From Branchipolynoe longqiensis (taxonomy: Eukaryota > Annelida > Polychaeta > Phyllodocida > Polynoidae): a DNA stretch of 64,000 nucleotides. The stretch's first letter is position 1, and the number at the start of each line of letters is the position of its first letter. A model generated the notes under the pieces. That model had not been told where the DNA came from. It saw nothing but the letters and a program-made list of their open reading frames with translations, and ran no database searches. The stretch covers positions 20,560,998 through 20,624,997 of the forward strand of contig CM059186.1 in the NCBI GenBank assembly GCA_030323885.1, in the 5' to 3' direction. Below are positions 10,707 to 20,952 of this stretch, in pieces. The position numbers and the translations under genes are program-made.

Positions 10707-10991
10707 CCCCCCCCCCCCTAAGCCCCGAACCACATCCCACCTCCTCTCTAACCACTCACCACCTCCCACAGCCGACACAGTGTAAAGAAACCAGCAATCA
10801 ATCAATCAATCAAACCTCCCACAGCATCTGTAGCAAGCAGGGAAACGTTGTGGGACGATGACTCCTCATAGCCAGAACGAGAAAGGGAGCCTGTCTGCCA
10901 TAAGAAATAAGGGGTTTAAGGGTTTCCCTACAACCCAGGGTTATCTGTGTAGGCAACGGCGGAAACCTCCATGCAGCCCTGTTATTGACAG
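10707..10991. other. Unique stretch with (AATC)n
   Basis: C-rich start, an AATCAATCAATCAATCAA run at 10795-10812, otherwise unique. No gene recognised. Confidence 0.45.
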
Positions 10992-11282
10992 GCATGTCAA
11001 TGGGACCAGACGGGATGGCCGAATGACTTAAAAATTGATACTTGTTGCTTCCTAGCCTGGCACTCGGCATTATTAGGATAGGACAAGGACTGGTTGGCTC
11101 AGTCTCAGGATAATGTGACTGAGTGGGATATCAGGTCATAGTGCTGGTGGTGTGGTCTTCCAGTGGGGCAGCACTATAAAGTGGCCATGAGTGCGCACTG
11201 TCACAAGTCGATACCCGTCCTGATATGACCTTAGATGTTGCTAGGACGTAAAACAACAAACAAACAAACTGCATGTCAATGG
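10992..11282 (+). mobile_element. SINE lacking most of its head, perfect 12-bp TSD
   Basis: GCATGTCAATGG occurs at 10992-11003 and 11271-11282. Between them, GACGGGATGGCCGAATGACT passes straight into the body (TTAAAAATTGATACTTGTTG), so about 65 bp between A box and B box is missing. Loss before insertion (a deleted template) or after cannot be separated from one copy. Confidence 0.9.
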
Positions 11283-11299
11283 TCAGAATCGGCGGACAC

Positions 11300-11636
11300 A
11301 TAAAGTTGCATAGTCCGATGGTTTTGAGCTTCTCTCAATTTCTGAGATAAACATTATTAGGTTGCTCAGTATAGTCTACCTTACTTTAGTTTGAATAATT
11401 TTATTTTAAATGGCTAACTTTTTAGATATTTGAAGTGCAAATGTGATAAATTAAAAAGTCCAACACCATTTGCTTATGTAGTAACACGTTCTATTAAATT
11501 CTGTCAGTATTCCCTTATATGTGATGACAAATGTTTAATAAAGTGCACCAGTATCTAAGTTAGATATGTAGAATCAAATCTAGATCATTGTTTTGATTTG
11601 AGTAAATTTGAAGTTTTCATCAGACCATGCAGCTAT
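11300..11636. mobile_element. MITE family F1, near full length
   Basis: Left terminus TAAAGTTGCATAGTCCGATG, right terminus CATCAGACCATGCAGCT; they are inverted repeats. Internal sequence is AT-rich and shared with 19834-20859. No open frame of note. Confidence 0.82.
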
Positions 11637-11646
11637 AAGCCTCGCC

Positions 11647-12344
11647 TTAAGGCCCTGTCACATTATGACGCATCTTGCAAGCATGCGGCCAAAGCGTAAA
11701 ATCACTTTTTTACATCAAGAAGTGTCACACTTTTCGGCGGGGGGCAAAGCTGGACGTATACATGCCGTATACATAGCGTATGGCCAACGTATGACCAACG
11801 TATGGCTAACGTGCCTCCCAGCGATAAACGCTCGAATTATGCTCATGGTATGTTCACAGAATGCCGGTGAACATTATATATGTTATTCGATCGTCAGAAC
11901 ATGCCTCATACGTCACATACATCAAGACACGCTGGAGAAACACTAAACGTATGTGGGACATAGGTTATCCATACGTTGTCAGTATGTTGACTGTACATTC
12001 CCACTGCCTTTAATGTAGGTCAATGTAGTGAACAATGTTTGTCTAACATATGCCTAATGTACATTGATGTACACCTAACGTATACATAATGTACGACCGG
12101 TGTAAAATCCACAAGTTGTCGAACGTTGTCGTATGTCGAAAGTTTTGTGCATGCACACAACTTTGCCGACCCTCTGAGGTGCGACGCCATATCTCGATGA
12201 ATGTTGACGTACATTGACATATACCAAAGAGTGCCTAATGCATGCATAATGCATAATGACCTATCCCGGCGAAGCTGCCAAAAATCACATACGTCGGCAT
12301 ACGTTGGCGCGATGCGTCGTAATGTGACACTGACAGCCCCTTAA
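11647..12344. mobile_element. 690-bp MITE, PIF/Harbinger-like ends, TTAA flanks
   Basis: Left end GGCCCTGTCACATTATGACG, right end CGTCGTAATGTGACACTGAC then AGCCCC. TTAA lies at 11647-11650 and 12341-12344. The interior is full of ACGTAT/ATACGT words in both orientations. A TTA/TTAA target and AGGG/GGG..TGTCACA ends resemble PIF/Harbinger (TWA targets); a TTAA-specific superfamily is the alternative. Confidence 0.78.
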
Positions 12345-12389
12345 TCAAGAGGTGAATGTGTCCATTTGTTGTGCTTATTTGTGACAGTG

Positions 12390-12535
12390 CACACTCACTT
12401 TATAGTGCTGCCTCAATGGGAGACTGTTCCTTCAGCGCCATGATATCCCAATATCCCACTCAGTCCTATTAATTATCCTGATCCTGAGTAAGCCGGTTTC
12501 TTGCCCTATCCTACCTGGGTAAATGAAATGAGCAG
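12390..12535 (-). mobile_element. SINE body fragment
   Basis: Reverse complement of the SINE body: GACAGTGCACACTCACTTTA, ATGATATCCCAATATCCCAC and TTGCCCTATCCTACC. Head and tail are missing. Confidence 0.7.
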
Positions 12536-12920
12536 ATAAATTCTTAATTTAAGAAGCAAAATATATTCTTCACATACATCTTCATATTTATCCACTACTT
12601 TTGAGTTGAATAATATAATAAGAAATGTAGTTTAATGAATTTTAAAAGTGAAATCGACAGCATTCTATTGTCACCGTCTTGGCTTTTTGCATTCTCTCCC
12701 ATTTCACAAACTCTGTGCCAATATAAGTAGCCATTTGATCCTGGAACCAGGAATTCCACTTCCTTTTCCATACTAAAGCAATTTTCGCCCTTATTTAGAC
12801 TACGTTGAAAGTACAGGGTGAATCTTTTGTCTAATGGGAAGCCAACCAGCGCTCTTACCGAGTTAGTCATCCCGTCCAGGAAAGACAGATGCCTGGAGAG
12901 ATACCCCATTCAACAGCCCC
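12536..12920. other. Unique stretch, no gene supported
   Basis: A minus-strand frame of 104 codons (12595-12909) is the longest non-repetitive one nearby. I recognise no domain, and no splice sites support it. Confidence 0.4.
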
Positions 12921-12924
12921 TGGG

Positions 12925-13216
12925 GCGGTGGCCTAATCGGTAGAGCGCCGGCCTCGCGTGCGGAAGGTCGAGAGTTCGGTTCCCGGTCGAGTCAAACCAA
13001 TCACTTAAGAATTGAATACTTGTTGCTTCCTAGCCTGGCACTCGGCATTAATAGGATAATGTGACTGAGTGGGATATCAGGTCCTGGTGCTGGCAGCCTG
13101 ATTTCCCAGTGGGACAGCACTATAATGTCGCCATGAGTGCGCACTATCAGAAGTCGGTACTCGTCCTGATAGGACCTTAGATGTTGCCAGGATGTAAAAC
13201 CAACCAACCAACACAC
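12925..13216 (+). mobile_element. SINE, class I tRNA-like head
   Basis: Head GGCGGTGGCCTAATCGGTAG then AGAGTTCGGTTCCCGG; body and tail as in other copies (GATGTTGCCAGGATGTAAAA). The head differs from the class II heads at 10352 and 46179, while the body is the same. Confidence 0.88.
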
Positions 13217-13349
13217 ACCGCCCTCCCCTCTAAACACACACATGCCCAGCTCACCTAGGGGGCGCTCCGTGGGGCAGCGTCTCGCCGCAACCGGAAGTGC
13301 TCGTATGTGAATGGACTGCAGGTGGTGGGCAGGTTCCAATTTACAAATG

Positions 13350-13620
13350 GGGATTAGGTGAGTGTGGGTGTGGGGCTGTAGGGGTGTAGGGGTGTAGGCG
13401 TGTAGGCATGTAAGGGTGTGGGTGTGGAGTGTTGAGTGTGGAAGGTGGGATGTGGGGTGAGTGTGTGTGGGGGTGTCGGTGTGGGGGTGGGGTGAGGAGA
13501 GTGGGGCGTGGGTTGTGGAAGGTGGGATGTGCGGTGAGGGTTTGTGGGGGTGGTTGTGGGGGTGTATATGGTGGGGAGTGGGGTGTGGGGTGTGGCGTTG
13601 GAGTGTGGGCTGGAGATCCG
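13350..13620. repeat. G-rich GTGTGGGG minisatellite
   Basis: Degenerate GTGTAGGG, GTGTGGGG and GGTGGGATGTG words; a GTGGAAGGTGGGATGTG unit occurs twice (about 13438 and 13515). Confidence 0.8.
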
Positions 13621-13689
13621 CATAAAGGTTGTCAAAGGAGCAAACATTCTTGGAGCGACTATATTATTACCACTACACTGTTGTAGTAA

Positions 13690-14005
13690 TATTATTATTA
13701 TTGATCCTACATATGTAACTTCAATCCTGGTGAGGTCATGAACTATCTGCCGTTGCATAGAAGTGAATATCTACATTTGAAGGGGATATCTACATTTGAT
13801 TCTATGGTACTACATTGTTGACCTGCAGACCACAATTAATTTTGCATGCTTTCATTTTAAATTTCACCAAAGATACTTCAAACTAATATCGATTATAATA
13901 AAATGAATATACTACATATATTTCACTACAACTCATTACATATGCAATATTTAACTTAATATATCCAGATTCTATCCTCAATATCTTTTTATTATCAGCT
14001 TGTTG
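13690..14005 (+). repeat. Copy 1 of a 300-bp direct repeat
   Basis: From TTGATCCTACATATGTAACT to ATCTTTTTATTATCA. Matches 14768-15075 with about 10% differences and an offset of 1077 bp. Confidence 0.88.
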
Positions 14006-14159
14006 CATGTGTTGGCTTTTCTTAGCATTTTTACTTTTCCGTCAATTTTTGGGGAAAGATGACTGCCCCTGTGGGATGAGGAGGCGCGGGGGGGGGGGGT
14101 GAGGGAGAGCAGGTAAATCAGTTGCTTGTTGCCTGTCTACCCACCATCACCTCCTGTCA

Positions 14160-14780
14160 ACTCTGAGGCAGTCTTCCACAGTCCGATGAAAGCATCACAT
14201 TTTCAAAACCAAAGCATTCACCTACATATTGATTCTAGATATGTAGCTTCAATACTGGTGCAGTCATGAACCATTTGTCGCTAAATTTGATCTTACGTAT
14301 GTAACTTCAATACTAACTGGTGCACTTTTAACCATTTGTAGTCGCTGCATAGAAGGGAATATCTCAATTTGATCCTACGTATGTAACTTCAATACTAACT
14401 CGTGAACTGATTCACCATTTGTAGTCGCTGCATAGAAGGGAATATCTAAATGTGAAGAGTTCAGGCGCAAAAACCACATAAACGCCAATCCAAAAATGAA
14501 GTTTATATAAAGGATTTTTACCTGAAAATAAGTTTGCAGCTTACTGATTCCACTTTTCCTATGATCACATGGTTATGGAGCAATAAACAAAACAGTAGGA
14601 ATATAAAAATATAACACTTTTTGCAAGTTTGGTTACAATGTTTCTCTTTATTTTTGGATTGGCATTTACATGGTTTTGCGCCTGAAATCTTCATTTGATC
14701 CTACTTATGTAACTTCAATACTTACTGGTGCACAAATTAACCATTTGTTGTCACTGCATTGAAGGGAATATATATTATTG
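14160..14780 (+). repeat. 82-bp tandem units from an F1-like element
   Basis: GATCCTACGTATGTAACTTC recurs at 14289, 14371, 14697 and 14780 (spacings 82, 326, 83). The long spacing is one unit plus a MITE at 14454-14692. The left edge has CACAGTCCGATGAAAGCATC, an F1 terminus. Confidence 0.8.
14454..14692. mobile_element. MITE family F2, 239 bp
   Basis: Termini GAAGAGTTCAGGCGCAAAAA and GGTTTTGCGCCTGAAATCTT are inverted, followed inside by CGCCAATCCAAAAATG and its complement. It sits in an 82-bp tandem unit; the length excess shows a 4-5 bp duplication on insertion (ATGT / ATTT at the edges). Other copies: 37462-37701 and 45906-46143. Confidence 0.88.
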
Positions 14781-15075
14781 ATCCTACATATGTAACTTCA
14801 ATACTGATGCAGTCATGAATTATTTGCCATTGCATAGAATGGAATATCTACATTTGAAGGGGATATCTACATTTGATTATATGGTGCTAAATTGTTGACG
14901 TGCAAAACACAATTAATTTTGCAAGCTTTATTTTAAATATCAGCAAAGATACTTCAAACTAATATCGATTATAATAAAATGAACATACTAAATTTATATC
15001 ACTACAACTCATTACATATGCAATATTTAACTTAGTTTATCCAGATTCTATCATCAATATATTTTTATTATCAAA
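14768..15075 (+). repeat. Copy 2 of the 300-bp direct repeat
   Basis: Same order of words as 13690-14005, including ACTTCAAACTAATATCGATT and CTACAACTCATTACATATGC. Confidence 0.88.
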
Positions 15076-15430
15076 ATGGTATTCTGTATTAAATTGCACT
15101 TTCATATCTACTGCTACAAACAGTGTCACATACCAGCTACTCGTGTTTTCTACACCATCCGCCCATGATGGGTTTTACAAGCTGTCAGCCTCTCTTCGGG
15201 TGGAGGTTTGTATTTGGCTGCCTTTCTGCTTGTTCTTTGTACTTTGCATTCATTAGCAGGAGATATTCAGTTACCGTATTGAATCTGTCCTCTCAAATTT
15301 TTATTTCTATAACTATATGGAGTCTCTGTCTGCCCTCTCTCACCCCCCCCCCCCTCTCTCTCTCTTTCTCTTTTTCTCTCTCACCATTTCTAGCCATCAT
15401 ATGTGTCTATTACTGATCTATCTTAGGCTC
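15076..15430. other. Unique stretch with (CT)n
   Basis: Includes a C run and (TC)n at about 15341-15385. No gene recognised; a 97-codon frame from 15123 shows no domain. Confidence 0.45.
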
Positions 15431-15436
15431 CTTCTA

Positions 15437-15610
15437 CCGCACGCGGTACCCAATCGGTACAGCGCGGGCTTCCCATGCGGAAGGTCGAGAGTTCGATAAC
15501 CAGCCACATATATATTGTGTAAGTCATTGCTTTGATTCGGCTGGGTATTTAGCTCCGACCTTCCGCATGGGAAGCCTGCGCTCTACCGATTCGGCCACCG
15601 CGTGCGTCTC
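15437..15610. mobile_element. Two tRNA-like SINE heads in inverted orientation
   Basis: Plus-strand head CAATCGGTACAGCGCGGGCT then GCGGAAGGTCGAGAGTTCGA at 15450-15497. Minus-strand head complementary to it at about 15558-15608 (CCGACCTTCCGCATGGGAAG). About 60 bp separate them, so transcripts could form a long hairpin. No SINE body follows either. Confidence 0.72.
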
Positions 15611-15734
15611 AGCTATAACATAGTATGTAGGTGGATGGGGTGCGGTAGGATGTGGTGGGGGGGGGGGGGGTGTTAAGGAGGAAAACAGGAGTTTCCCAAA
15701 ATTAGCGGACTCTAGGACTTCCAGGGACCCAAAT

Positions 15735-16735
15735 CGGCCCAGCTTCCCAGCTTCCCAGCTTCCCAGCTTTCCAGCTTACCAGCTTACCAGCTTACCAGCT
15801 TACCAGCTTCCCAGCGTCCCAGTGTCCCAGCGTCCCAGCGTCTCAGCGTCCCAGCATCTCAGCATCCCAGCATCCCAGCGTCTGTGGCATCCCAGATTCC
15901 AGCATCCCACTTTACCACTTTCCCAGCGTCTCAGTGGTCCAATGCCCCAGTGTCCTGATGTCCCAGCGTCCCAGCTTCCCGATGTCCCAGTGTCCCAGTG
16001 TCCCAGTGGTCCAGCGTCCCAATATCCCAGCATCCCACTGGTCCCAGTGTCCCGATGTCCCAGTGTCCAAATCTCCCACAGTCCTAATGTCCCGGTGTCC
16101 TGGTGTCCCAATGTCTCAGTTCTCCAGTGTCCCAGTGTTCCAATCTCCCAATGTCCCAATCTCTCAATGCCCTGGTCTCCCGGTGTTCCAGTGTCCCAGT
16201 TTCCAATTGTCCCATTGCCCCAATGTCCTAGTGTCCCAGTGTCCCAGTATCCAATTACCCCATTGACCAATTGTTCCATTATCCCATTGCCCCAGTGTCC
16301 CAGTGTCCCAATATCCCAGTGTCCCAGTGCCCCAGTGTCCCAGTGTCCCAGTGTCCCGGTGTACCGGTGCCCCAGTGTCCCAGTGTCCCAGTGTCCCAGT
16401 TCCCCATTGCCCCAACGTCCTAGTGTCCCAGTGTCCCAGTGTTCCAGTGTCCCAGTGTCCCAGTGTCCAATTGTCCCATTCTCCCATTGTCAAATTGTCC
16501 TAGTGTCCCAGTGTCCCAATCTCCCAGTGTTCCAATGATCCAATATCCCAATATCCCAATGTCCCAATGTCCCAATGTCCCAATGTCCAAATATCCCAGT
16601 GCCCTAGTGTCCCGGTGTCCTGGCGTCCCGGCATGTCGGCGTCCCGGCGTCCCGGCGTCCCGGCATGTCGGCGTCCCGGCGTCCCGGCGTCCCGGCGTCC
16701 CGGCGTCCCGGCGTCCAGTGGCCCAGCCTTCAAGT
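15735..16735. repeat. Octamer repeat CCCAGTGT / CCCGGCGT
   Basis: One kilobase of octamers CCCnnnnn. Variants occur in blocks: CCCAGCTT at the left, CCCAGTGT in the middle and CCCGGCGT from about 16610. Same C3N5 geometry as 9188-9738 but different sequence. Confidence 0.95.
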
Positions 16736-17335
16736 GTCCAGTGATTACATAGAGCGAGTAATTGCTAATATGGATGTGACTTTCATTTCCTTTGTGGCCG
16801 AACAGCGCATGCCGTAATTCGCCTATTTGGCCAGAAAAATTCCTTTCATCCCACCTGCCCCCATCCGCACCTCCCTCCACCCCTCCCCACCCTCCCCTCC
16901 GCCATTCCGCTTCCTCCGATGGTTTCCCTGGGCGAATAATGTTGCAAAATGGAATGAAAATATTATTGAAGCGTGGGCGGCGGGCGCTCTGTTTGATTTA
17001 TTATCACAATATTTTATTAGAGCGGGGCGGGCGGGCGGTCGGGCGGGTAGACCGGTGCGGGGCAACGGGCGCAAGGCGGGGCGGGGCGTGGCGTGGCGGC
17101 AAGGCGGGCCGGGGGTACGGCACGGCGGAGGGCGGCGGCTAACGCAGTCACTCATGTCTCCTTGTCAGTCCCGACACCAATAAGGCTGTCAGGCGAGACA
17201 ATGCATAAGCAACCCGCACGAAAGATTAAATGTTTCACGGGCACTGCACACGTTATGCGCGCCGATAAATTATTTCCAATTTCGCCATGATTTTGTTCCC
17301 CTACACTCGAGTGATGAAATGGATCCGGGGTGGGT
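16736..17335. other. Unique island, candidate regulatory DNA
   Basis: Around 16915-17030 and 17140-17300 the DNA is non-repetitive and AT/GC mixed: GGGCGAATAATGTTGCAAAA, TTATTATCACAATATTTTAT, and GAGACAATGCATAAGC (a SOX-like ACAAT next to a POU-like ATGCATAA). A G+C-rich GGGCGGGCGG stretch lies between. Binding-site words are suggestive only. Confidence 0.38.
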
Positions 17336-17620
17336 GAGTGGGTGGGTGACAGGATCGCGGCGTGGTGAGGTGTACGGGTGGTTGGGAGGGGAGGAGGGGG
17401 GGGGGGGGCGGGGCCGGGGGCAGGTTGAAGGTGGGCGGCAGACAAGGGGGCAGCGCCGGGGCACCGAGGTAGGCTTCGGGGAGACGAGATTGGACCGGGC
17501 CGCGGCCAGTGAACGCGACTACACGCGAGGACATTATCCTGCAGTAGCGCCGAAATGCGGTGTGGGGTTGGGGTGGGTGGAGTGGGTGGTGGTGGGTGGT
17601 GGTGGGGTTGGCGGTTGAGG
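17336..17620. repeat. G-rich sequence with GGTGGGTG words
   Basis: G runs and GTGGGTG words flank about 100 bp of unique CpG-rich DNA (17440-17560). Confidence 0.55.
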
Positions 17621-17704
17621 GTCAGGCGGCGTCATGCATAAACATTTCTCACCTCGGCCATTATGGGGCCCGAGGAAAATGGAAGGCATGTCTCCACCCG
17701 CAAG

Positions 17705-18532
17705 AATTCCACCTTACTCCACCTCCATCACCATCACCACCGCCACCGCTACTTCCACCATCACCTCCACCACCACCACTACCTCCACCTCCACCGCCTC
17801 CACCGCCTCCACCAGCACCTCTGCCTCCACCATCACCACCACTACCTCCAACCCCTCCACATCCATCACTACCACCACCACCTCCACCATCACCTTCACC
17901 TCCACCACCACCTTCACCACTACCTCAACCATCACCTCAGCCTCCACCGCCACCTCCACCATCACCTCAACCTCCACCGCCACCTCCACCTCCACCAACA
18001 CATCCACCTCCACCTCCACCTCCACCAACACATCCACCACTACTATTGCCTCCACCACCTCCAACACTATCTCCATCACTAGTTGCACCACCTGCTCCAC
18101 CACTACCTCCACCACCTCACCCTCCACCACTACCACCACCACCTCCATCTCCACCTCCACCTCTACCTTCACCTCCACCGCTGCCTCCACCACCACTACC
18201 TCCACCACTACCTCCACCACCTCCACCTCCACCACCATCACCTCCACCACCATCACCTCCACCACCTCCACCACCACCTTCACCATCACCACCACCACCA
18301 CATCACCTCCACCACCACCACTACCTCCACCACCACCACCTCCTCCACCACCACCACCATCACCTCCACCACCAGCACTGCCTCCATCACCACCACCTCC
18401 ACCACCACCACATCCACCATATCCACCACCTCCAGTAGCAGCACCACTTCCGCCACCTCCAGCACCACCACCTCCACCATCTCCACCACCTCCACCACCA
18501 CCACCATCACCTCCACCACCACCTTCTTTCTC
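17705..18532. repeat. CCACCT/CCACCA trinucleotide-based repeat
   Basis: About 830 bp of degenerate CCACCTCCACC on the plus strand. All three plus frames stay open because C/A/T triplets of this kind give no stops; they would encode Pro-rich, Thr/Ser-rich and His/Leu-rich chains. No coding evidence. Confidence 0.92.
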
Positions 18533-18539
18533 CACCTCG

Positions 18540-18930
18540 ACCGACGTCTCCAGCACAATTGGCGACAGTGGCTGCGAAGACCGGGCGGAATGCTGAAAGC
18601 AAGCAAGGAATCCAGAAGCGGGCCTTAAAGAAGAAGAAAATATTTCTTTATTTCACTTCCTGATAGACCACAGTTTTAACGAACAAAGCGACGGCTGAGG
18701 GAGAGGGGGAGTGGGCGTGCGAGTGGGGAAGGGGGGGGGGGTGCGGTGATCTCAGCGACGTAGCGTGCCCTTAATTGTGCTTAGTTAATAAGCGCTCGCA
18801 ATAGACCGGTCCACAATGGCGATAATCCGACTGCTGGTTCGCTAATCAGCCGATAGAGGGCCGCCACTAATTGCATCGGGTCACTTTGCCGATGCTTTCT
18901 TGGCGGCAGGAGGTCAGCGGGTCGTGCGCG
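18540..18930. other. Unique island, candidate regulatory DNA
   Basis: Between a trinucleotide repeat and a G-rich repeat. Holds CCCTTAATTGTGCTTAGTTA, CCACAATGGCGATAATCCGA (SOX-like then K50-homeodomain-like TAATCC) and CCACTAATTGCATCGGG. Confidence 0.4.
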
Positions 18931-19362
18931 GACGGGTGGGTCTGGGTGGGGGTGAGGGAGGGGGCGAGGTCTGTATAGGGAGGAACTGTCTGTAGTGTAG
19001 GGTGAGAGAGTGGGGGGGGGGGGGAGAGGAGGGGGGGTTGCATAGGGAGGAACTGTCTGTAGTGTAGAGAGTGAGAGAGTCGGGGGAGGGGGAGAGGGTT
19101 GCATAGGGAGGAGCTATCTGTAGTGTAGAGTGGGAGATATGGGTATACGGTGGGAGGTGGGGGCGGGGGTGGGTGGGGGCGAGGGCTATATAGAGAGGAA
19201 CTGTCTGCAGGGTGGGAGGGTGAGGGAGTGGCTGGTATGGGGTGGGAGGTGGGAGGTGGGAGGTGGGGGTGGGGCAGAGACACTGCGGCCCCCATTGGTG
19301 TGTAGGCTCGTAGAGGGTGGATTGGTGTAGGGTCGTGGGTGGGTGGGTGGGGGGGGGGGGAG
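18931..19362. repeat. G-rich minisatellite with GGAGGAACTGTCTGTAGTGT
   Basis: The word GAACTGTCTGTAGTGTAG or a variant recurs near 18985, 19051, 19113 and 19199, separated by GAGAGTGGGGG-type sequence. Confidence 0.78.
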
Positions 19363-19374
19363 GAAGCAGGCAGT

Positions 19375-19570
19375 TGCGCGCGCATCAATACCCAGCCCAC
19401 AGCACTGTCCTCATCCGATTAAAGCCCGTCGAATGCCGCCATTGTCACCACCCAAATCGCCGGCATAATTGTCTCGATCCACGCTCACAATTCGCTCCGA
19501 ATGGCCCCCTGTCGAGCTAATATTATTTACCGTAAACTTGTTACCATGGCAAATGTCCTATTTACATGAG
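19375..19570. other. Unique island, candidate regulatory DNA
   Basis: CCGCCATTGTCACCACCCAA, GGCATAATTGTCTCGATCCA and CGAGCTAATATTATTTACCG give SOX-like and homeodomain-like words in 190 bp between two G-rich repeats. Confidence 0.4.
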
Positions 19571-19640
19571 CTGATGGCGGTGGTAGGTGGTGGTGGTGAT
19601 GGTGGTGGTGGTGGTTGGTGGTGGTGGTGGGGAGAGGGGA
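19571..19640. repeat. (GGTGGT)n run
   Basis: GGTGGTGGTGATGGTGGTGG-type short tandem repeat. Confidence 0.8.
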
Positions 19641-19968
19641 GGGGGCTGATGAGGCATTGTGGGTGGTGAGGTGAATTTCATTGTTTTAGGTCCCGCGATC
19701 TGTCAGCGGCGGCGCGCCCCGACAGCCTTCTCCGGTGTCACTACCGGGGAGGACCCTCCCTCCCCCCCTCGCCCCACCCCCCTCCCTCAATCCCAACCCC
19801 GACCCCAACCCACCACCACCTTCGCCTTAGAAGTTAGAGTTGCATAGTCCGATGCTTTTGAACTTCTGCAATTTTAGGAGATAAATATATTATGCTAATC
19901 ATTATGCTTTATATAGTCTACTTTAGTTTAGTTTGAAGTAACTTTTATTTTGGAGATATATTTGATAT

Positions 19969-20027
19969 CAAAACATGATGTTGCCAGGACGTAAAACTCC
20001 AAAAACTAACCAACCAACCAAAACATG
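19969..20027 (+). mobile_element. 41-bp SINE 3'-end insertion with 9-bp TSD
   Basis: CAAAACATG flanks ATGTTGCCAGGACGTAAAAC plus a CCAAAAACTAACC tail (19978-20018). It is inserted into F1 sequence. Confidence 0.8.
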
Positions 20028-20083
20028 CCAAATAATTTTGACAGGCACGCCAAAACTCTGGCACCATATACTTCAGTAGTAAC

Positions 20084-20742
20084 AGGTTCGATGACATTTA
20101 CTTATTATGACATTTACTTATTATGACATTTACTTATTATGACAGTTACTTATTATGACATTTACTTATTATGACATTTACTTATTATGACATTTACTTA
20201 TAATGAAATTTACTTATTATGACATTTACTTATTATGGCATTTACTTATTATGACATTTACTTATAATGACAGTTACTTATTATGACATTTACTTACTAT
20301 GACATTTACTTATTATGACATTTACTTATTAATATCATGACATTTACTTATTATGACATTTACTTAATATTACATTTACTTATTATGACAATTGACATTT
20401 ACTTATTATGACATTTACTTATTATGACATTTACTTATGAAATTTACTTATTATGACATTTACTTATTATGACATTTACTTATAATGACATTTATTTACT
20501 ATGACATTTACTTATTATGACCTTTACTTATTATGACATTTACTTATAATGACATTTACTTATTATGACATTTACTTATTATGACATTTACTTATTATGA
20601 CATTTACTTATTATGACAGTTACTTATTATGACAGTTACTTATTATGACAGTTACTTATTATGACATTTACTTATTATGACATTTACTTATTATGACATT
20701 TACTTATGACATTTACTTAGTATGACATTTACTTATTATGAC
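20084..20742 (+). repeat. 16-bp minisatellite ACATTTACTTATTATG
   Basis: About 40 copies with few variants (ACAGTTACTTATTATG, a deletion to ACATTTACTTATG). It replaces about 20 bp of the parent MITE, from which a seed such as GATGACAAATGTTTAATA is visible in the 11-kb copy. Confidence 0.95.
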
Positions 20743-20952
20743 CATACAGCAAAAGAAAACTTAATAAGTGCGCCAGTATCTAAGATTTATATGTAGGATT
20801 AAGTGTAGATAAGTTCTTTGGTTTTGAAAATTTGATGTTTTCATCAGACTATGCAACTTCTCTCCCACCCAGCCACCATCACCGCCTTCACCATAACTTC
20901 CACCCCCATCCACCACCACATTTACCCTATCATCTCACACTCCCACCACCAC

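Larger units (their letters stand above)
19834..20859. mobile_element. MITE F1 enlarged by a minisatellite and a SINE scrap
   Basis: Left terminus TTAGAGTTGCATAGTCCGAT and right terminus GATGTTTTCATCAGACTATG match F1. The flanks of the internal repeat align with the ordinary copy at 11300-11636 (GTAACAGGTTCGATGACATT; GCGCCAGTATCTAAG). The element is about 690 bp longer than the ordinary copy, because of the minisatellite at 20084-20742 and a 41-bp SINE tail at 19978-20018. Confidence 0.85.

Noticed and set aside
12595..12909. 104-codon minus-strand frame outside repeats
   Set aside because: Plausible amino-acid mix, but no recognisable domain, splice signal or neighbour supports it; it could be chance in AT-rich DNA.
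15800..16880. Frames encoding GTLGHWD or CPSVPVSQ repeats
   Set aside because: An octamer read in threes gives eight-residue repeats in every frame on both strands; this is a period artefact.
17560..18628. Poly-Pro, Thr/Ser-rich and His/Leu-rich frames
   Set aside because: A CCACCT/CCACCA repeat leaves all three plus frames and one minus frame open together; no unique sequence is encoded.
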